Of a stretch of 64,000 nt of DNA, positions 51,532 through 60,208 are shown piece after piece. The DNA lies in assembly GCF_034008635.1 (NCBI RefSeq), contig NZ_CP125378.1, positions 2,718,001 through 2,782,000 on the forward strand. The letters run 5' to 3'. The notes under the pieces were generated by a model that saw nothing but the letters and a program-made list of their open reading frames with translations, was not told where the DNA came from and made no database searches. Source of the DNA: Pseudomonas sp. P8_229. Lineage in GTDB: Bacteria; Pseudomonadota; Gammaproteobacteria; Pseudomonadales; Pseudomonadaceae. Both the position numbers and the translations under genes were made by a program. Positions within the stretch are counted from its first letter, which is position 1. Every line of letters starts with the position of its first letter.

Positions 51532-52527
51532 ATGACACGTAATCAATCCCCCGCTTCGCCAACCACACGACCTCGCGCCTGGAGCGCGGTGGCGGCCCTG
51601 TTGCTCAGCCTGATGCTGGCACCGGTTGCAGCCCTTGCTGACGCCACCGCCCCCGCTGCCAACCCGGCGACCGCCACCGCTCCACAGGACGTACCGAGAA
51701 ATCCTGACGGCAGCGTCGACACATCCTCACTGCCGCCAGAAGTACAAGCATCCCTGGCCAAGTTCGGTGAACTGGCAAAGCAGATCGACCCGCAACAGCT
51801 GGAAGCCGACAACACCCTGGGCATGGCCCACGACCTGTCGCCATGGGGCATGTACCAGAACGCCGACATCATCGTGAAAATCGTGATGATCGGTCTGGCC
51901 ATCGCCTCCATCATCACCTGGACCATCTGGATCGCCAAAGGCTTCGAGCTGATGGGCGCCAAGCGTCGTCTGCGGGGCGAAATCGCCGCCCTGAAAAAAG
52001 CCGCCACCCTCAAGGAAGCCAGCGCGACGGCTGCCAAAGAAGGCACCCTGGCCAACCTGCTGGTGCACGACGCCCTCGAAGAGATGCGTCTGTCGGTCAA
52101 CAGCCGTGAAAAAGAAGGCATCAAGGAGCGCGTGAGCTTCCGCCTTGAGCGTCTGGTCGCTGCCTGTGGCCGCAACATGAGCAGCGGCACCGGCGTCCTC
52201 GCCACCATCGGTTCCACCGCGCCGTTCGTCGGCCTGTTCGGTACCGTGTGGGGCATCATGAACAGCTTCATCGGCATCGCCAAGACCCAGACCACCAACC
52301 TCGCCGTCGTCGCGCCGGGCATCGCCGAAGCGTTGCTGGCCACCGCACTGGGTCTGGTCGCAGCGATCCCGGCGGTAGTGATCTACAACGTGTTCGCCCG
52401 TTCCATCGCCGGCTACAAGGCGCAGGTCTCCGACGCTTCGGCGCAGGTCCTGCTGCTGGTCAGCCGTGACCTCGACCACCAGCCTGAGCGCAGCAGCTCG
52501 CAGCCGCACATGGTCAAAGTGGGGTAA
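51532..52527 (+). CDS. exbB: TonB-system energising protein ExbB
   Basis: 331 residues: long N-terminal extension with signal-like segment (about 15-45), then three membrane helices (IVKIVMIGLAIASIITWTIWIA; GVLATIGSTAPFVGLFGTVWG; ALLATALGLVAAIPAVVIYN) of the MotA/TolQ/ExbB family. With ExbD it forms the proton channel that energises TonB. An AT-rich promoter lies upstream (51410-51470); a Fur site is expected for iron uptake, but none matches well. Confidence 0.95.
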   Translation: MTRNQSPASPTTRPRAWSAVAALLLSLMLAPVAALADATAPAANPATATAPQDVPRNPDGSVDTSSLPPEVQASLAKFGELAKQIDPQQLEADNTLGMAHDLSPWGMYQNADIIVKIVMIGLAIASIITWTIWIAKGFELMGAKRRLRGEIAALKKAATLKEASATAAKEGTLANLLVHDALEEMRLSVNSREKEGIKERVSFRLERLVAACGRNMSSGTGVLATIGSTAPFVGLFGTVWGIMNSFIGIAKTQTTNLAVVAPGIAEALLATALGLVAAIPAVVIYNVFARSIAGYKAQVSDASAQVLLLVSRDLDHQPERSSSQPHMVKVG

Positions 52528-52533
52528 TCGGCC

Positions 52534-52962
52534 ATGGGCCTGCATTTGAAAGAAGGCGCAGACGACGATCTGGCCGAGAACCACGAAATCAACGTCACGC
52601 CGTTCATCGACGTAATGTTGGTGCTGCTGATCATCTTCATGGTGGCCGCGCCGCTGGCCACCGTGGACATCAAAGTCGACCTGCCAGCCTCGACCGCCAA
52701 ACCGGCGCCGCGGCCAGAGAAACCGGTGTTCCTCAGCGTAAAAGCCGATCAGCGCCTGTACATCGGCGACGACGAAGTCAACGCCGACACACTCGGCGCA
52801 ATGCTCGACGCCAAGACCCAGGGCAAGAAAGACACCACCATCTTCTTCCAGGCCGACAAAGGCGTGGACTACGGCGACCTGATGAGCGTGATGGATAAAT
52901 TGCGCTCGGCCGGTTACCTGAAGGTCGGCCTGGTAGGCCTTGAGAGCGCAGCCAAGAAATGA
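52534..52962 (+). CDS. exbD: TonB-system protein ExbD
   Basis: 142 residues with one N-terminal membrane helix (FIDVMLVLLIIFMVAAPL) carrying the functional aspartate, then a periplasmic domain (FLSVKADQRLYIGDDEV). Begins 6 nt after exbB; overlaps tonB by 4 nt (ATGA). Confidence 0.96.
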   Translation: MGLHLKEGADDDLAENHEINVTPFIDVMLVLLIIFMVAAPLATVDIKVDLPASTAKPAPRPEKPVFLSVKADQRLYIGDDEVNADTLGAMLDAKTQGKKDTTIFFQADKGVDYGDLMSVMDKLRSAGYLKVGLVGLESAAKK

Positions 52963-53705
52963 TCACGACGCGCCATAAGCTGACGCGTTACAGCGGTAGC
53001 CTGGCCGTGGTGCTGGGCGTTCACGCGCTGGCCATCGCGCTGGCGCTGAACTGGACCGCCCGCCCGCCCATCGAACTGCCGCCGCAGGCAATGATGGTCG
53101 AGCTGGCACCGGTTCCGGCCCCGCCACCGCCTGCTCCGCCGAAAGTCGTCACACCGCCGCAGCCACCAGCTCCGGTCGAAGAGTTGCCGATTCCGAAACT
53201 GGCTGAAGCACCGAAGGCTGAAATCGCGGTGCCGAAACCTAAACCGAAGCCAAAGCCTCAGCCGCCGAAGCCCGTCGAGAAAAAGCTGCCAGATCCGCCG
53301 AAGGAAAAGCCTTCCGAGGAAAAACCGGCCGATACGCAACCGACCCAGGTACCGACGGAGAAATCCGCTCAGCCGGCACCGGGCCCGTCGCCCGCGCAAA
53401 TGGCCGCCAAGGCCAGTTGGCAAGGCACCCTGCTCGCGCATTTGGCGAAGTACAAAAAGTACCCGCAAAGCGCACAGGCGCGGGGCAAAGAAGGCTTGAA
53501 CCGCCTGCGCTTCGTGGTCGATGGCGAAGGCAACGTGTTGTCGTTCGAACTGGTGGGCCGCTCCGGCAACGCCGATCTGGACCGGGCCACCCTGGAAATG
53601 ATCCGCCGCGCACAACCGCTGCCCAAGCCGCCGGCCGACATGCTCAACAACGGCTCGATCGAAATTGTTGCGCCGTTTGTTTACTCCCTCGAACGCCGCC
53701 GCTAA
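52959..53705 (+). CDS. tonB: energy transducer TonB
   Basis: 248 residues: membrane anchor (about 12-34), a proline/lysine-rich spacer of about 110 residues, and a C-terminal TonB domain (about 165-245) with GLNRLRFVVDGEGNVLSFELV and a final PFVYSLERRR. It transmits the energy from ExbBD to outer-membrane receptors for siderophores and other ligands. Overlaps exbD by 4 nt. Confidence 0.96.
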   Translation: MITTRHKLTRYSGSLAVVLGVHALAIALALNWTARPPIELPPQAMMVELAPVPAPPPPAPPKVVTPPQPPAPVEELPIPKLAEAPKAEIAVPKPKPKPKPQPPKPVEKKLPDPPKEKPSEEKPADTQPTQVPTEKSAQPAPGPSPAQMAAKASWQGTLLAHLAKYKKYPQSAQARGKEGLNRLRFVVDGEGNVLSFELVGRSGNADLDRATLEMIRRAQPLPKPPADMLNNGSIEIVAPFVYSLERRR

Positions 53706-53717
53706 GGCAACGCAAAA

Positions 53718-53811
53718 CCTGTAGGAGTGAGCCTGCTCGCGATAGCGGTGTATCAGACGATAAATTATTGACTGACACGACCCCATCGCGAGCAGGCTCA
53801 CTCCTACAAGG
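53718..53811. repeat. REPIN, type A arms
   Basis: CTGTAGGAGTGAGCCTGCTCGCGATAGCGG and its partner CCCCATCGCGAGCAGGCTCACTCCTACAAGG, immediately after tonB. Confidence 0.9.
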
Positions 53812-53839
53812 ATTCTCCGCCAGCCGAGAGAACCAAGCC

Positions 53840-53865
53840 AAAAAAGGCACCGAAAGGTGCCTTTT
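53840..53865 (+). terminator. terminator behind exbBD-tonB
   Basis: AAAAAAGGCACC GAAA GGTGCCTTTT: 6-bp stem with GAAA tetraloop and T-run, about 135 nt after tonB. Confidence 0.85.
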
Positions 53866-53983
53866 GCGTATCCACGCGCGGCAAACCGACATTGCCCGGT
53901 GTCGCATTCCTCACTCAGTCTGATAACGTGCGTCTATCGATTGCAGCCGTTATGCTTGGCCCGCAACTTCATGGACGCTCGCT

Positions 53984-54913
53984 ATGACTCTCACAGAATT
54001 ACGCTACATCGTTACCCTCGCCCAAGAGCAGCACTTCGGCCACGCGGCCGAGCGTTGCCACGTCAGCCAGCCGACCCTATCGGTGGGCGTGAAAAAGCTT
54101 GAAGACGAACTCGGTGTGTTGATTTTCGAGCGCAGCAAAAGCGCCGTGCGCCTGACCCCGGTCGGCGAGGGCATCGTTGCCCAGGCGCAGAAAGTCCTGG
54201 AGCAGGCGCAAGGCATCCGTGAACTGGCCCAGGCCGGCAAGAACCAGCTGACCGCCCCGCTGAAAGTCGGCGCGATCTACACCGTCGGGCCGTACCTGTT
54301 CCCGCACCTGATTCCGCAACTGCACCGGGTCGCCCCGCAGATGCCGTTGTACATCGAAGAAAACTTCACCCACGTGCTGCGCGACAAACTGCGCAACGGC
54401 GAGCTCGACGCGATCATCATCGCCCTGCCGTTCAACGAAGCCGACGTGCTGACCCTGCCGCTGTACGACGAACCGTTCTATGTGCTGATGCCGGCCCAGC
54501 ACCCGTGGACGCAAAAAGAAACCATCGACCCGGCCCTGCTCAACGACAAGAGCCTGCTGCTGCTCGGCGAAGGCCACTGCTTCCGCGATCAGGTGCTCGA
54601 AGCCTGCCCGACCCTGACCAAGGGCAACGACGGCGCCAAGCACACCACGGTGGAATCCAGCTCGCTGGAAACCATCCGCCACATGGTCGCGTCCGGTCTG
54701 GGCATCTCGATCCTGCCGCTGTCGGCGGTGGACAGCCATCACTACGCCCCGGGGGTGATCGAAGTACGGCCGTTGTCGGCGCCGGTGCCGTTCCGCACCG
54801 TGGCCATTGCCTGGCGCGCCAGCTTCCCGCGACCGAAAGCCATCGAGATCCTCGCCGATTCCGTTCGCCTGTGCTCGGTTGCCAAACCCGCAGCGCCGGT
54901 TACGGCCGGTTAA
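53984..54913 (+). CDS. oxyR: hydrogen peroxide-responsive regulator OxyR
   Basis: 309-residue LysR-type regulator that activates katA, ahp and related genes. N-terminal helix-turn-helix (MTLTELRYIVTLAQEQHFGHAAERC region). The redox cysteines are visible in GEGHCFRDQVLEACP, near residues 199 and 208 as in E. coli OxyR. Upstream of recG by 9 nt, the arrangement of P. aeruginosa. Confidence 0.97.
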   Translation: MTLTELRYIVTLAQEQHFGHAAERCHVSQPTLSVGVKKLEDELGVLIFERSKSAVRLTPVGEGIVAQAQKVLEQAQGIRELAQAGKNQLTAPLKVGAIYTVGPYLFPHLIPQLHRVAPQMPLYIEENFTHVLRDKLRNGELDAIIIALPFNEADVLTLPLYDEPFYVLMPAQHPWTQKETIDPALLNDKSLLLLGEGHCFRDQVLEACPTLTKGNDGAKHTTVESSSLETIRHMVASGLGISILPLSAVDSHHYAPGVIEVRPLSAPVPFRTVAIAWRASFPRPKAIEILADSVRLCSVAKPAAPVTAG

Positions 54914-54922
54914 GCGAGCGTC

Positions 54923-56998
54923 ATGACTGAGCTGTCGCAAGTGTCGGTGACGGCACTCAAGGGTGTCGGCGAAGCCATGGCCGAGAAACTGGCCAAGGTC
55001 GGTCTGGAGAACCTCCAGGACGTGCTGTTTCACCTGCCGCTGCGTTATCAGGATCGCACCCGCGTGGTGCCGATCGGCCACTTGCGACCGGGCCAGGACG
55101 CCGTGGTCGAGGGCACCGTCAGCGGTGCCGACGTGGTCATGGGCCGGCGTCGCAGCCTGGTCGTGCGCATGCAGGACGGCACCGGTGGCCTGAGCCTGCG
55201 CTTCTACCATTTCAGCAATGCGCAGAAAGAAGGCCTCAAGCGCGGCACGCGGATTCGCTGCTACGGCGAAGTGCGGCCCGGCGCCTCGGGGCTGGAAATC
55301 TACCACCCGGAATACCGCGCCATCACCGGCGACGAACCGCCACCGGTGGACGAAACCCTGACCCCGGTCTACCCGCTCACCGAAGGCCTGACCCAACAGC
55401 GTCTGCGCCAGCTGTGCATGCAGACCTTGACCCTGCTCAAGCCATCCACCCTGCCCGACTGGCTGCCGAGCGAACTGGCCCGCGACTACCAATTGGCGCC
55501 ACTGGCCGATGCGATCCGCTACCTGCACAACCCGCCCGCCGATGCCGATGTCGATGAACTCGCCCTCGGTCATCACTGGGCCCAGCATCGTCTGGCCTTC
55601 GAAGAACTGCTGACCCATCAACTGTCGCAGCAGCGTCTGCGCGAGAGCATGCGCTCTCTGCGCGCACCGGCGATGCCGAAAGCCACGAAGCTGCCGCCGA
55701 AATACCTGGCCAACCTCGGCTTCAACCCGACCGGCGCGCAACAGCGCGTGGGCAACGAAATCGCCTACGACCTCAGTCAGCACGAACCGATGCTGCGGCT
55801 GATTCAGGGCGACGTCGGCGCGGGCAAAACCGTGGTCGCCGCCCTCGCTGCACTGCAAGCGCTGGAGGCCGGTTATCAGGTCGCGCTGATGGCGCCGACC
55901 GAGATTCTCGCCGAGCAGCACTTCATCACCTTCAAGCGCTGGCTCGAACCGCTGGACATCGACGTCGCATGGCTGGCCGGCAAGCTCAAGGGCAAGAACC
56001 GCGTCGCCGCGCTGGAGCAGATCGCCAGCGGCACGCCGATGGTGGTCGGCACCCACGCGCTGTTTCAGGACGAAGTGCAGTTCAAGAACCTCGCGCTGGT
56101 GATCATCGACGAACAGCACCGCTTCGGCGTGCAGCAGCGTCTGGCGCTGCGGCAGAAAGGCGTCGGCGGGCGCATGTGCCCGCATCAACTGATCATGACC
56201 GCCACGCCGATTCCACGGACGCTGGCGATGAGCGCCTACGCCGACCTCGACACCTCGATCCTCGACGAATTGCCGCCCGGACGCACCCCGGTCAACACCG
56301 TGCTGGTCACCGACACCCGCCGGGTCGAAGTCATCGAACGGGTGCGCAGTGCCTGCGCCGAAGGGCGTCAGGCCTATTGGGTGTGCACGCTGATTGAAGA
56401 GTCGGAAGAGCTGACCTGTCAGGCCGCCGAAACCACCTTCGAAGACCTCACCGCCGCCCTCGGCGAGCTCAAGGTCGGGCTGATTCACGGCCGCATGAAA
56501 CCCGCCGAGAAAGCTGCGGTCATGGCCGAATTCAAGGCCGGCAACCTGCAACTGCTGGTCGCGACCACGGTGATCGAAGTCGGCGTCGACGTGCCTAACG
56601 CCAGCCTGATGATCATCGAAAACCCCGAACGCCTGGGCCTCGCACAACTGCACCAATTGCGCGGCCGCGTCGGTCGGGGCAGCGCGGTCAGCCATTGCGT
56701 GCTGCTCTACCATCCGCCGCTGTCACAGATCGGTCGCCAGCGCCTGGGCATCATGCGCGAGACCAACGATGGCTTCGTCATCGCCGAAAAAGACCTCGAA
56801 CTGCGCGGCCCCGGCGAAATGCTCGGCACGCGCCAGACTGGCCTGCTGCAATTCAAGGTCGCCGACCTGATGCGCGACGCCGACCTGCTGCCCGCCGTGC
56901 GCGATGCCGCACAAGCCTTGCTGGAGCGCTGGCCGACTCACGTCAGCCCGTTGCTCGACCGCTGGCTGCGCCACGGGCAGCAATACGGCCAAGTGTGA
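54923..56998 (+). CDS. recG: ATP-dependent DNA helicase RecG
   Basis: 691 residues; remodels stalled forks and recombination intermediates. N-terminal wedge/OB domain (VVEGTVSGADVVMGRRRSL region), SF2 core with GDVGAGKTVVA (motif I), MAPTEILAEQH (Ia), IIDEQHRFGV (II), TATPIPRTLAM (III) and QLRGRVGRG (VI). Start 9 nt after oxyR. Confidence 0.97.
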   Translation: MTELSQVSVTALKGVGEAMAEKLAKVGLENLQDVLFHLPLRYQDRTRVVPIGHLRPGQDAVVEGTVSGADVVMGRRRSLVVRMQDGTGGLSLRFYHFSNAQKEGLKRGTRIRCYGEVRPGASGLEIYHPEYRAITGDEPPPVDETLTPVYPLTEGLTQQRLRQLCMQTLTLLKPSTLPDWLPSELARDYQLAPLADAIRYLHNPPADADVDELALGHHWAQHRLAFEELLTHQLSQQRLRESMRSLRAPAMPKATKLPPKYLANLGFNPTGAQQRVGNEIAYDLSQHEPMLRLIQGDVGAGKTVVAALAALQALEAGYQVALMAPTEILAEQHFITFKRWLEPLDIDVAWLAGKLKGKNRVAALEQIASGTPMVVGTHALFQDEVQFKNLALVIIDEQHRFGVQQRLALRQKGVGGRMCPHQLIMTATPIPRTLAMSAYADLDTSILDELPPGRTPVNTVLVTDTRRVEVIERVRSACAEGRQAYWVCTLIEESEELTCQAAETTFEDLTAALGELKVGLIHGRMKPAEKAAVMAEFKAGNLQLLVATTVIEVGVDVPNASLMIIENPERLGLAQLHQLRGRVGRGSAVSHCVLLYHPPLSQIGRQRLGIMRETNDGFVIAEKDLELRGPGEMLGTRQTGLLQFKVADLMRDADLLPAVRDAAQALLERWPTHVSPLLDRWLRHGQQYGQV

Positions 56999-57077
56999 GC
57001 ACCGTCGCAGTTTCTCAAAGCCCGCCGCGAGCAAGCTGGTTATACTCCTGCCATTGTTTCAAAAACGGATACAGACC

Positions 57078-58478
57078 ATGACTGACGCAGCTCTCGCCCC
57101 CGAACTCCCGCACGCGCCGTCTGTAATTCGGCTGTTGCTCGGCAAGCTGGGTATCGCCTACGAAGAAGTGCTCGACCACCACGGCCTCAATGCTTCGCGC
57201 AAGGTACAAGCCGTATTGCTGGACGATGCTGTGGGCGCGCTGATGGTGCTGTTTCCGCAAAGCCAGTTGCTCGACCTCAACCGCCTCGCCGAACTCACTG
57301 GCCGGCGCCTGACCGCCGTGTCCACCGAACGCCTGGAAAAGATGCTCGGCAAACACAGCCTGAGCCTGCTGCCGGGCCTGCCGGCGCTGACCAGTTCGCC
57401 GTGCCTGTACGAAGAAAGCCTGCTGCGCGAACCGAAGTTGCTGATCAACTCCGGGGAGCCGGGCCTGCTGCTGGAAATCGCCAGCGAAGACTTCAAGACC
57501 ATGCTGACCAAGGCCAGCGCCGCCAACTTCGGTGAAGCCCTGAGCAGCATCCGCCCGAACCTCGACCGCCCGGACGATGACCGCGAGGAAATCACCCAGG
57601 CCGTGCAGGCATTCACCGCGCGGCGCATCCAGCAGCGTCTGGAAGCAACCATCGAGATTCCGCCGCTGGCCGAAACCGCGCAAAAAATCATCAAGTTGCG
57701 CGTCGACCCCAACGCCACCATCGACGACATCACCGGCGTGGTCGAAACCGACCCGGCGCTGGCGGCACAGGTCGTAAGCTGGGCGGCATCGCCGTACTAC
57801 GCGTCGCCGGGCAAGATTCGTTCGGTGGAAGACGCGATCGTTCGCGTGCTCGGCTTCGATCTGGTGATCAATCTGGCGCTGGGCCTGGCCCTCGGCAAGA
57901 CCCTGAGCCTGCCCAAAGACCACCCGCAACACACCACGCCGTACTGGCAGCAGTCGATCTACACCGCCGCTGTCATCGAAGGCCTGACCCGCGCCATGCC
58001 GCGCGCCCAGCGCCCGGAAGCCGGCCTGACGTATCTGGCCGGTCTGCTGCACAACTTCGGTTACCTGCTGCTGGCCCACGTCTTTCCGCCGCACTTCTCG
58101 CTGATCTGCCGTCACCTGGAGGTCAACCCGCACCTGTGCCACAGCTACATTGAGCAGCACCTGCTGGGCATCAGCCGCGAACAGATCGGCTCGTGGCTGA
58201 TGCGCTACTGGGACATGCCCGATGAGCTGGCCACCGCCCTGCGCTTCCAGCACGACCCAAGCTACGACGGCGCCTACGCCGAATACCCGAACCTCGTCTG
58301 CCTGGCCGTGCGCCTGCTGCGCAGCCGCGGCATCGGCTCCGGCCCCGACGAAGACATCCCCGACGCCCTGCTCGAACGCGTCGGCCTGAGCCGCGACAAA
58401 GCCAATGACGTGGTCAGCAAAGTCCTCGAAGCCGAAGTCCTGCTGCGCGAACTGGCGTCGCAGTTCAGCCAGGCCTGA
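57078..58478 (+). CDS. YbaK-like and HDOD two-domain protein
   Basis: 466 residues. The first about 150 residues have the aminoacyl-tRNA-editing YbaK/ProX fold-like layout (LLGKLGIAYEEVLDHHGLNASRKVQAVLLDD) and the rest (about 190-440) is an HDOD domain (AQKIIKLRVDPNATIDDITGVVETDPALAAQVVSWA split). HDOD proteins are signalling scaffolds related to HD phosphodiesterases. No catalytic HD is obvious. It follows recG by 79 nt. Function unknown. Confidence 0.85.
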   Translation: MTDAALAPELPHAPSVIRLLLGKLGIAYEEVLDHHGLNASRKVQAVLLDDAVGALMVLFPQSQLLDLNRLAELTGRRLTAVSTERLEKMLGKHSLSLLPGLPALTSSPCLYEESLLREPKLLINSGEPGLLLEIASEDFKTMLTKASAANFGEALSSIRPNLDRPDDDREEITQAVQAFTARRIQQRLEATIEIPPLAETAQKIIKLRVDPNATIDDITGVVETDPALAAQVVSWAASPYYASPGKIRSVEDAIVRVLGFDLVINLALGLALGKTLSLPKDHPQHTTPYWQQSIYTAAVIEGLTRAMPRAQRPEAGLTYLAGLLHNFGYLLLAHVFPPHFSLICRHLEVNPHLCHSYIEQHLLGISREQIGSWLMRYWDMPDELATALRFQHDPSYDGAYAEYPNLVCLAVRLLRSRGIGSGPDEDIPDALLERVGLSRDKANDVVSKVLEAEVLLRELASQFSQA

Positions 58479-58480
58479 AC

Positions 58481-58548
58481 GCCATCGCGAGCAGGCTCAC
58501 TCCTGCAAGGGTTAGGTAATCCCTGTGGGAGCGAGCCTGCTCGCGATG
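58481..58548. repeat. pair of REPs, tail to tail
   Basis: GCCATCGCGAGCAGGCTCACTCCTGC and, 20 nt on, CTGTGGGAGCGAGCCTGCTCGCGATG. The right member has type B start with type A end. Directly after the HDOD gene. Confidence 0.84.
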
Positions 58549-58582
58549 AATCCAACTCAATCTACCTGCCTGACACAAAACC

Positions 58583-58716
58583 TGTGGTGAGGGGATTTAT
58601 CCCCGACCGGCTGCGCAGCAGTCGCAAACCCAGCCAACAGTGTGTGTCAGTTATATCGAGGTCTCAGGTTTTGGGGCCGCTACGCAGCCCATCGGGGATA
58701 AATCCCCTCGCCACAA
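58583..58716. repeat. long inverted repeat (class C)
   Basis: TGTGGTGAGGGGATTTATCCCC and GGGGATAAATCCCCTCGCCACA arms, with GGCTGCGCAGCAGTCGC/GGGGCCGCTACGCAGCCC inner parts. Second copy of the element at 28776, lacking the outer TGTGGGAGCAAAC extension. In the convergent gap to the SCP2-like gene. Confidence 0.87.
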
Positions 58717-58742
58717 CAGCCCATCTGCTCAAGCCCTTCTAC

Positions 58743-59126
58743 TCAGACTTTCGGCTTGGCCTTCCTCGGCTTCAAATACTTCATCAACCCCTGAAACCAC
58801 ATCACCAGCGCCGGGTTGCCCTTGAGCTGGATCGACTTGTCCTGAATCCCCTGCATAAACGCCAACTGCTTGTTCTTCGCCTGCATCGTGGCAAAGGCGT
58901 AACCCGCATCCTTGAACGCAATGGCAAACGCCGGTTCCGCCACCACCCCGGACTTGCTGGTGATGCGCTGATTCTTCACCACGAAATGCCGCGCCACTTT
59001 CCCGTCCAGCGTCTGCAGCTGAAACACCAGATCCTTGTCACCCAACTGCTGCTGGAACGCAGGATTTGTCCGGCTGGCCTTACCCATCAACAAACCCATC
59101 ATCCACAGGAGAAAACGAAATTTCAT
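58743..59126 (-). CDS. SCP2-like sterol-carrier domain protein
   Basis: 127 residues. N-terminal hydrophobic helix (FLLWMMGLLMG) then an SCP2-like domain: FQLQTLDGKVARHFVVKNQ and a helical tail QLAFMQGIQDKSIQLKGNPALVMWFQ. ATG 59126 has GAGG 8 nt upstream. Such proteins bind lipids; role unknown. The C terminus is lysine-rich. Confidence 0.78.
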   Translation of the reverse strand: MKFRFLLWMMGLLMGKASRTNPAFQQQLGDKDLVFQLQTLDGKVARHFVVKNQRITSKSGVVAEPAFAIAFKDAGYAFATMQAKNKQLAFMQGIQDKSIQLKGNPALVMWFQGLMKYLKPRKAKPKV

Positions 59127-59482
59127 GCGCACAGCCTCAAAAGGAAAATGAACGGCCGGGGCAGTGTAAGGGATTCAGACGATAACGCCAGTATCTGACT
59201 CTGTTGGGAGATGATGCAGACCATTTCCCGCACGATGACCACCAAGTCACGATTCTGCGAGCCACGTCCCACACCTGCACAGATCGTTCCCATGCTCCGC
59301 GTGGGAATGCATCCCGAGACGCTCCGCGTCTCACCATTCACCCTTCCTACACCTGTTGAAACACATCCCTGTAGGAGCTGGCGAAGCCTGCGATCTTTTG
59401 ATCTTAAACCCTGCAACCCAATGGGAAATTTCCTGCAAACCGCCGGGATGCCCATGAACTAGGCGGTTTGCAGTTCGTCGAT
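59127..59482. other. gap with repeat fragments
   Basis: No gene. Contains a half copy of the 19235 element (GATCGTTCCCATGCTCCGCGTGGGAATGC, 59282-59332 with GAGACGCTCCGCGTCTC palindrome) and a half REP-like element (CCTGTAGGAGCTGGCGAAGCCTGCGATCTTTTGATC, 59370-59405). Only broken copies occur here, so the region appears to have been a site of decay or rearrangement. Confidence 0.7.
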
Positions 59483-59722
59483 AGCCTCTGTGTGTCGCCG
59501 CAAAATCGGTGACTTGGACGTGCAAGTCCGGTTCAGGTGCACATTCGTTGATGGCATTTCGCCGAGCCTTTTTCTATGCTCGCGATCGTTATGGCGGCTG
59601 TGCGTCGGAGACCTTCGGGTCTGCCGGGTTCCTGAACCGGTCTTGCACACCAACGCACAGCTGCCACCTATTCGAAGTGCAAAGCGATTGGTGTCAGCCT
59701 CACAACTTCAGGAAGCTGCACC
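59483..59722 (+). ncRNA. candidate structured 5' leader of the DUF6124 gene
   Basis: This 240-nt stretch can fold into a defined structure. A hairpin GACTTG-GACGTG-CAAGTC is at 59511-59528. Farther on, an outer stem GCTGTGCGT (59597-59605)/ACGCACAGC (59653-59661) encloses two hairpins: CGGAGACC-TTCG-GGTCTgCCG (59606-59626, UUCG loop) and GGTT-CCTG-AACC (59627-59638). It ends with AGGAAGCTGCACC before ATG 59723. Similar leaders recur, from memory, ahead of DUF6124/DUF3077 genes in Pseudomonas. RNA function is inference. Confidence 0.55.
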
Positions 59723-60094
59723 ATGATCAAACCAACACCCAATCCCCCCGAAACCCCAGATATATCGCCCTACGAATCGCTGGAATCCAAGAAATTCCAC
59801 GAAGCCGCCGAACGCGCCCTCGACCACCACTTCAAACCACCCCTCGAACCACAGCCCAAACGCGAAACCGGCCTCTTCAGCCTCTCCCCCGGCACCGACG
59901 CCGAAGCCCTCATGGCCAACGCCTCCGAAGACCTCCTGTCCATCAGCGTCATCGCCTGCGACCTCGCCGACGACCTCCACGGCTCCCGCCGCTCGGTTGC
60001 ACTGGCCCTGAGCCGAATGGCAGACGGGGTGAGATTGATGGTGGAAGGGACGCTTGATCATATTGAAGTGCGGAATCTGGCAGCCAAGCCGTAG
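59723..60094 (+). CDS. DUF6124 (DUF3077-like) family protein
   Basis: 123 residues. N terminus MIKPTPNPPETPDISPYES, then a proline-rich section, GLFSLSPGTDAEALMANASEDLLS and a helical C terminus (VALALSRMADGVRLMVEGTLDH). Several paralogues of this type exist in fluorescent pseudomonads. AGGA lies 9 nt before the ATG. Function unknown; the unusual leader suggests post-transcriptional control. Confidence 0.86.
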   Translation: MIKPTPNPPETPDISPYESLESKKFHEAAERALDHHFKPPLEPQPKRETGLFSLSPGTDAEALMANASEDLLSISVIACDLADDLHGSRRSVALALSRMADGVRLMVEGTLDHIEVRNLAAKP

Positions 60095-60109
60095 CGAGAT
60101 TTGCGGATG

Positions 60110-60135
60110 AAAAAAGGGGACCTTAAGTCCCCTTT
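60110..60135 (+). terminator. terminator of the DUF6124 gene
   Basis: AAAAAAGGGGAC CTTAA GTCCCCTTT, 15 nt after the stop. Confidence 0.85.
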
Positions 60136-60163
60136 CTGCAACTGCCTGTAAAAATCCAGGCAC

Positions 60164-60193
60164 AAAAAAACTGCCAATCACGGCAGCTTTTTT
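60164..60193. terminator. terminator for the 53-aa protein gene
   Basis: AAAAAAACTGCC AATCAC GGCAGCTTTTTT; stem CTGCC/GGCAG with A- and T-runs. On the minus strand it lies 15 nt past the stop at 60209. Confidence 0.88.
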
Positions 60194-60208
60194 GAGAATC
60201 CGAAACCT

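Noticed and set aside
54077..56713. 878-codon open frame on the minus strand opposite oxyR and recG
   Set aside because: Shadow of high-G+C coding sequence; the plus strand carries unmistakable OxyR and RecG motifs, and the antisense product has low-complexity His/Gln/Arg composition.
59509..60057. 182-codon frame running from the leader into the DUF6124 gene in another frame
   Set aside because: Its 3' part is an Arg/Pro-rich shadow of the DUF6124 gene, and the leader portion is better explained as RNA structure.
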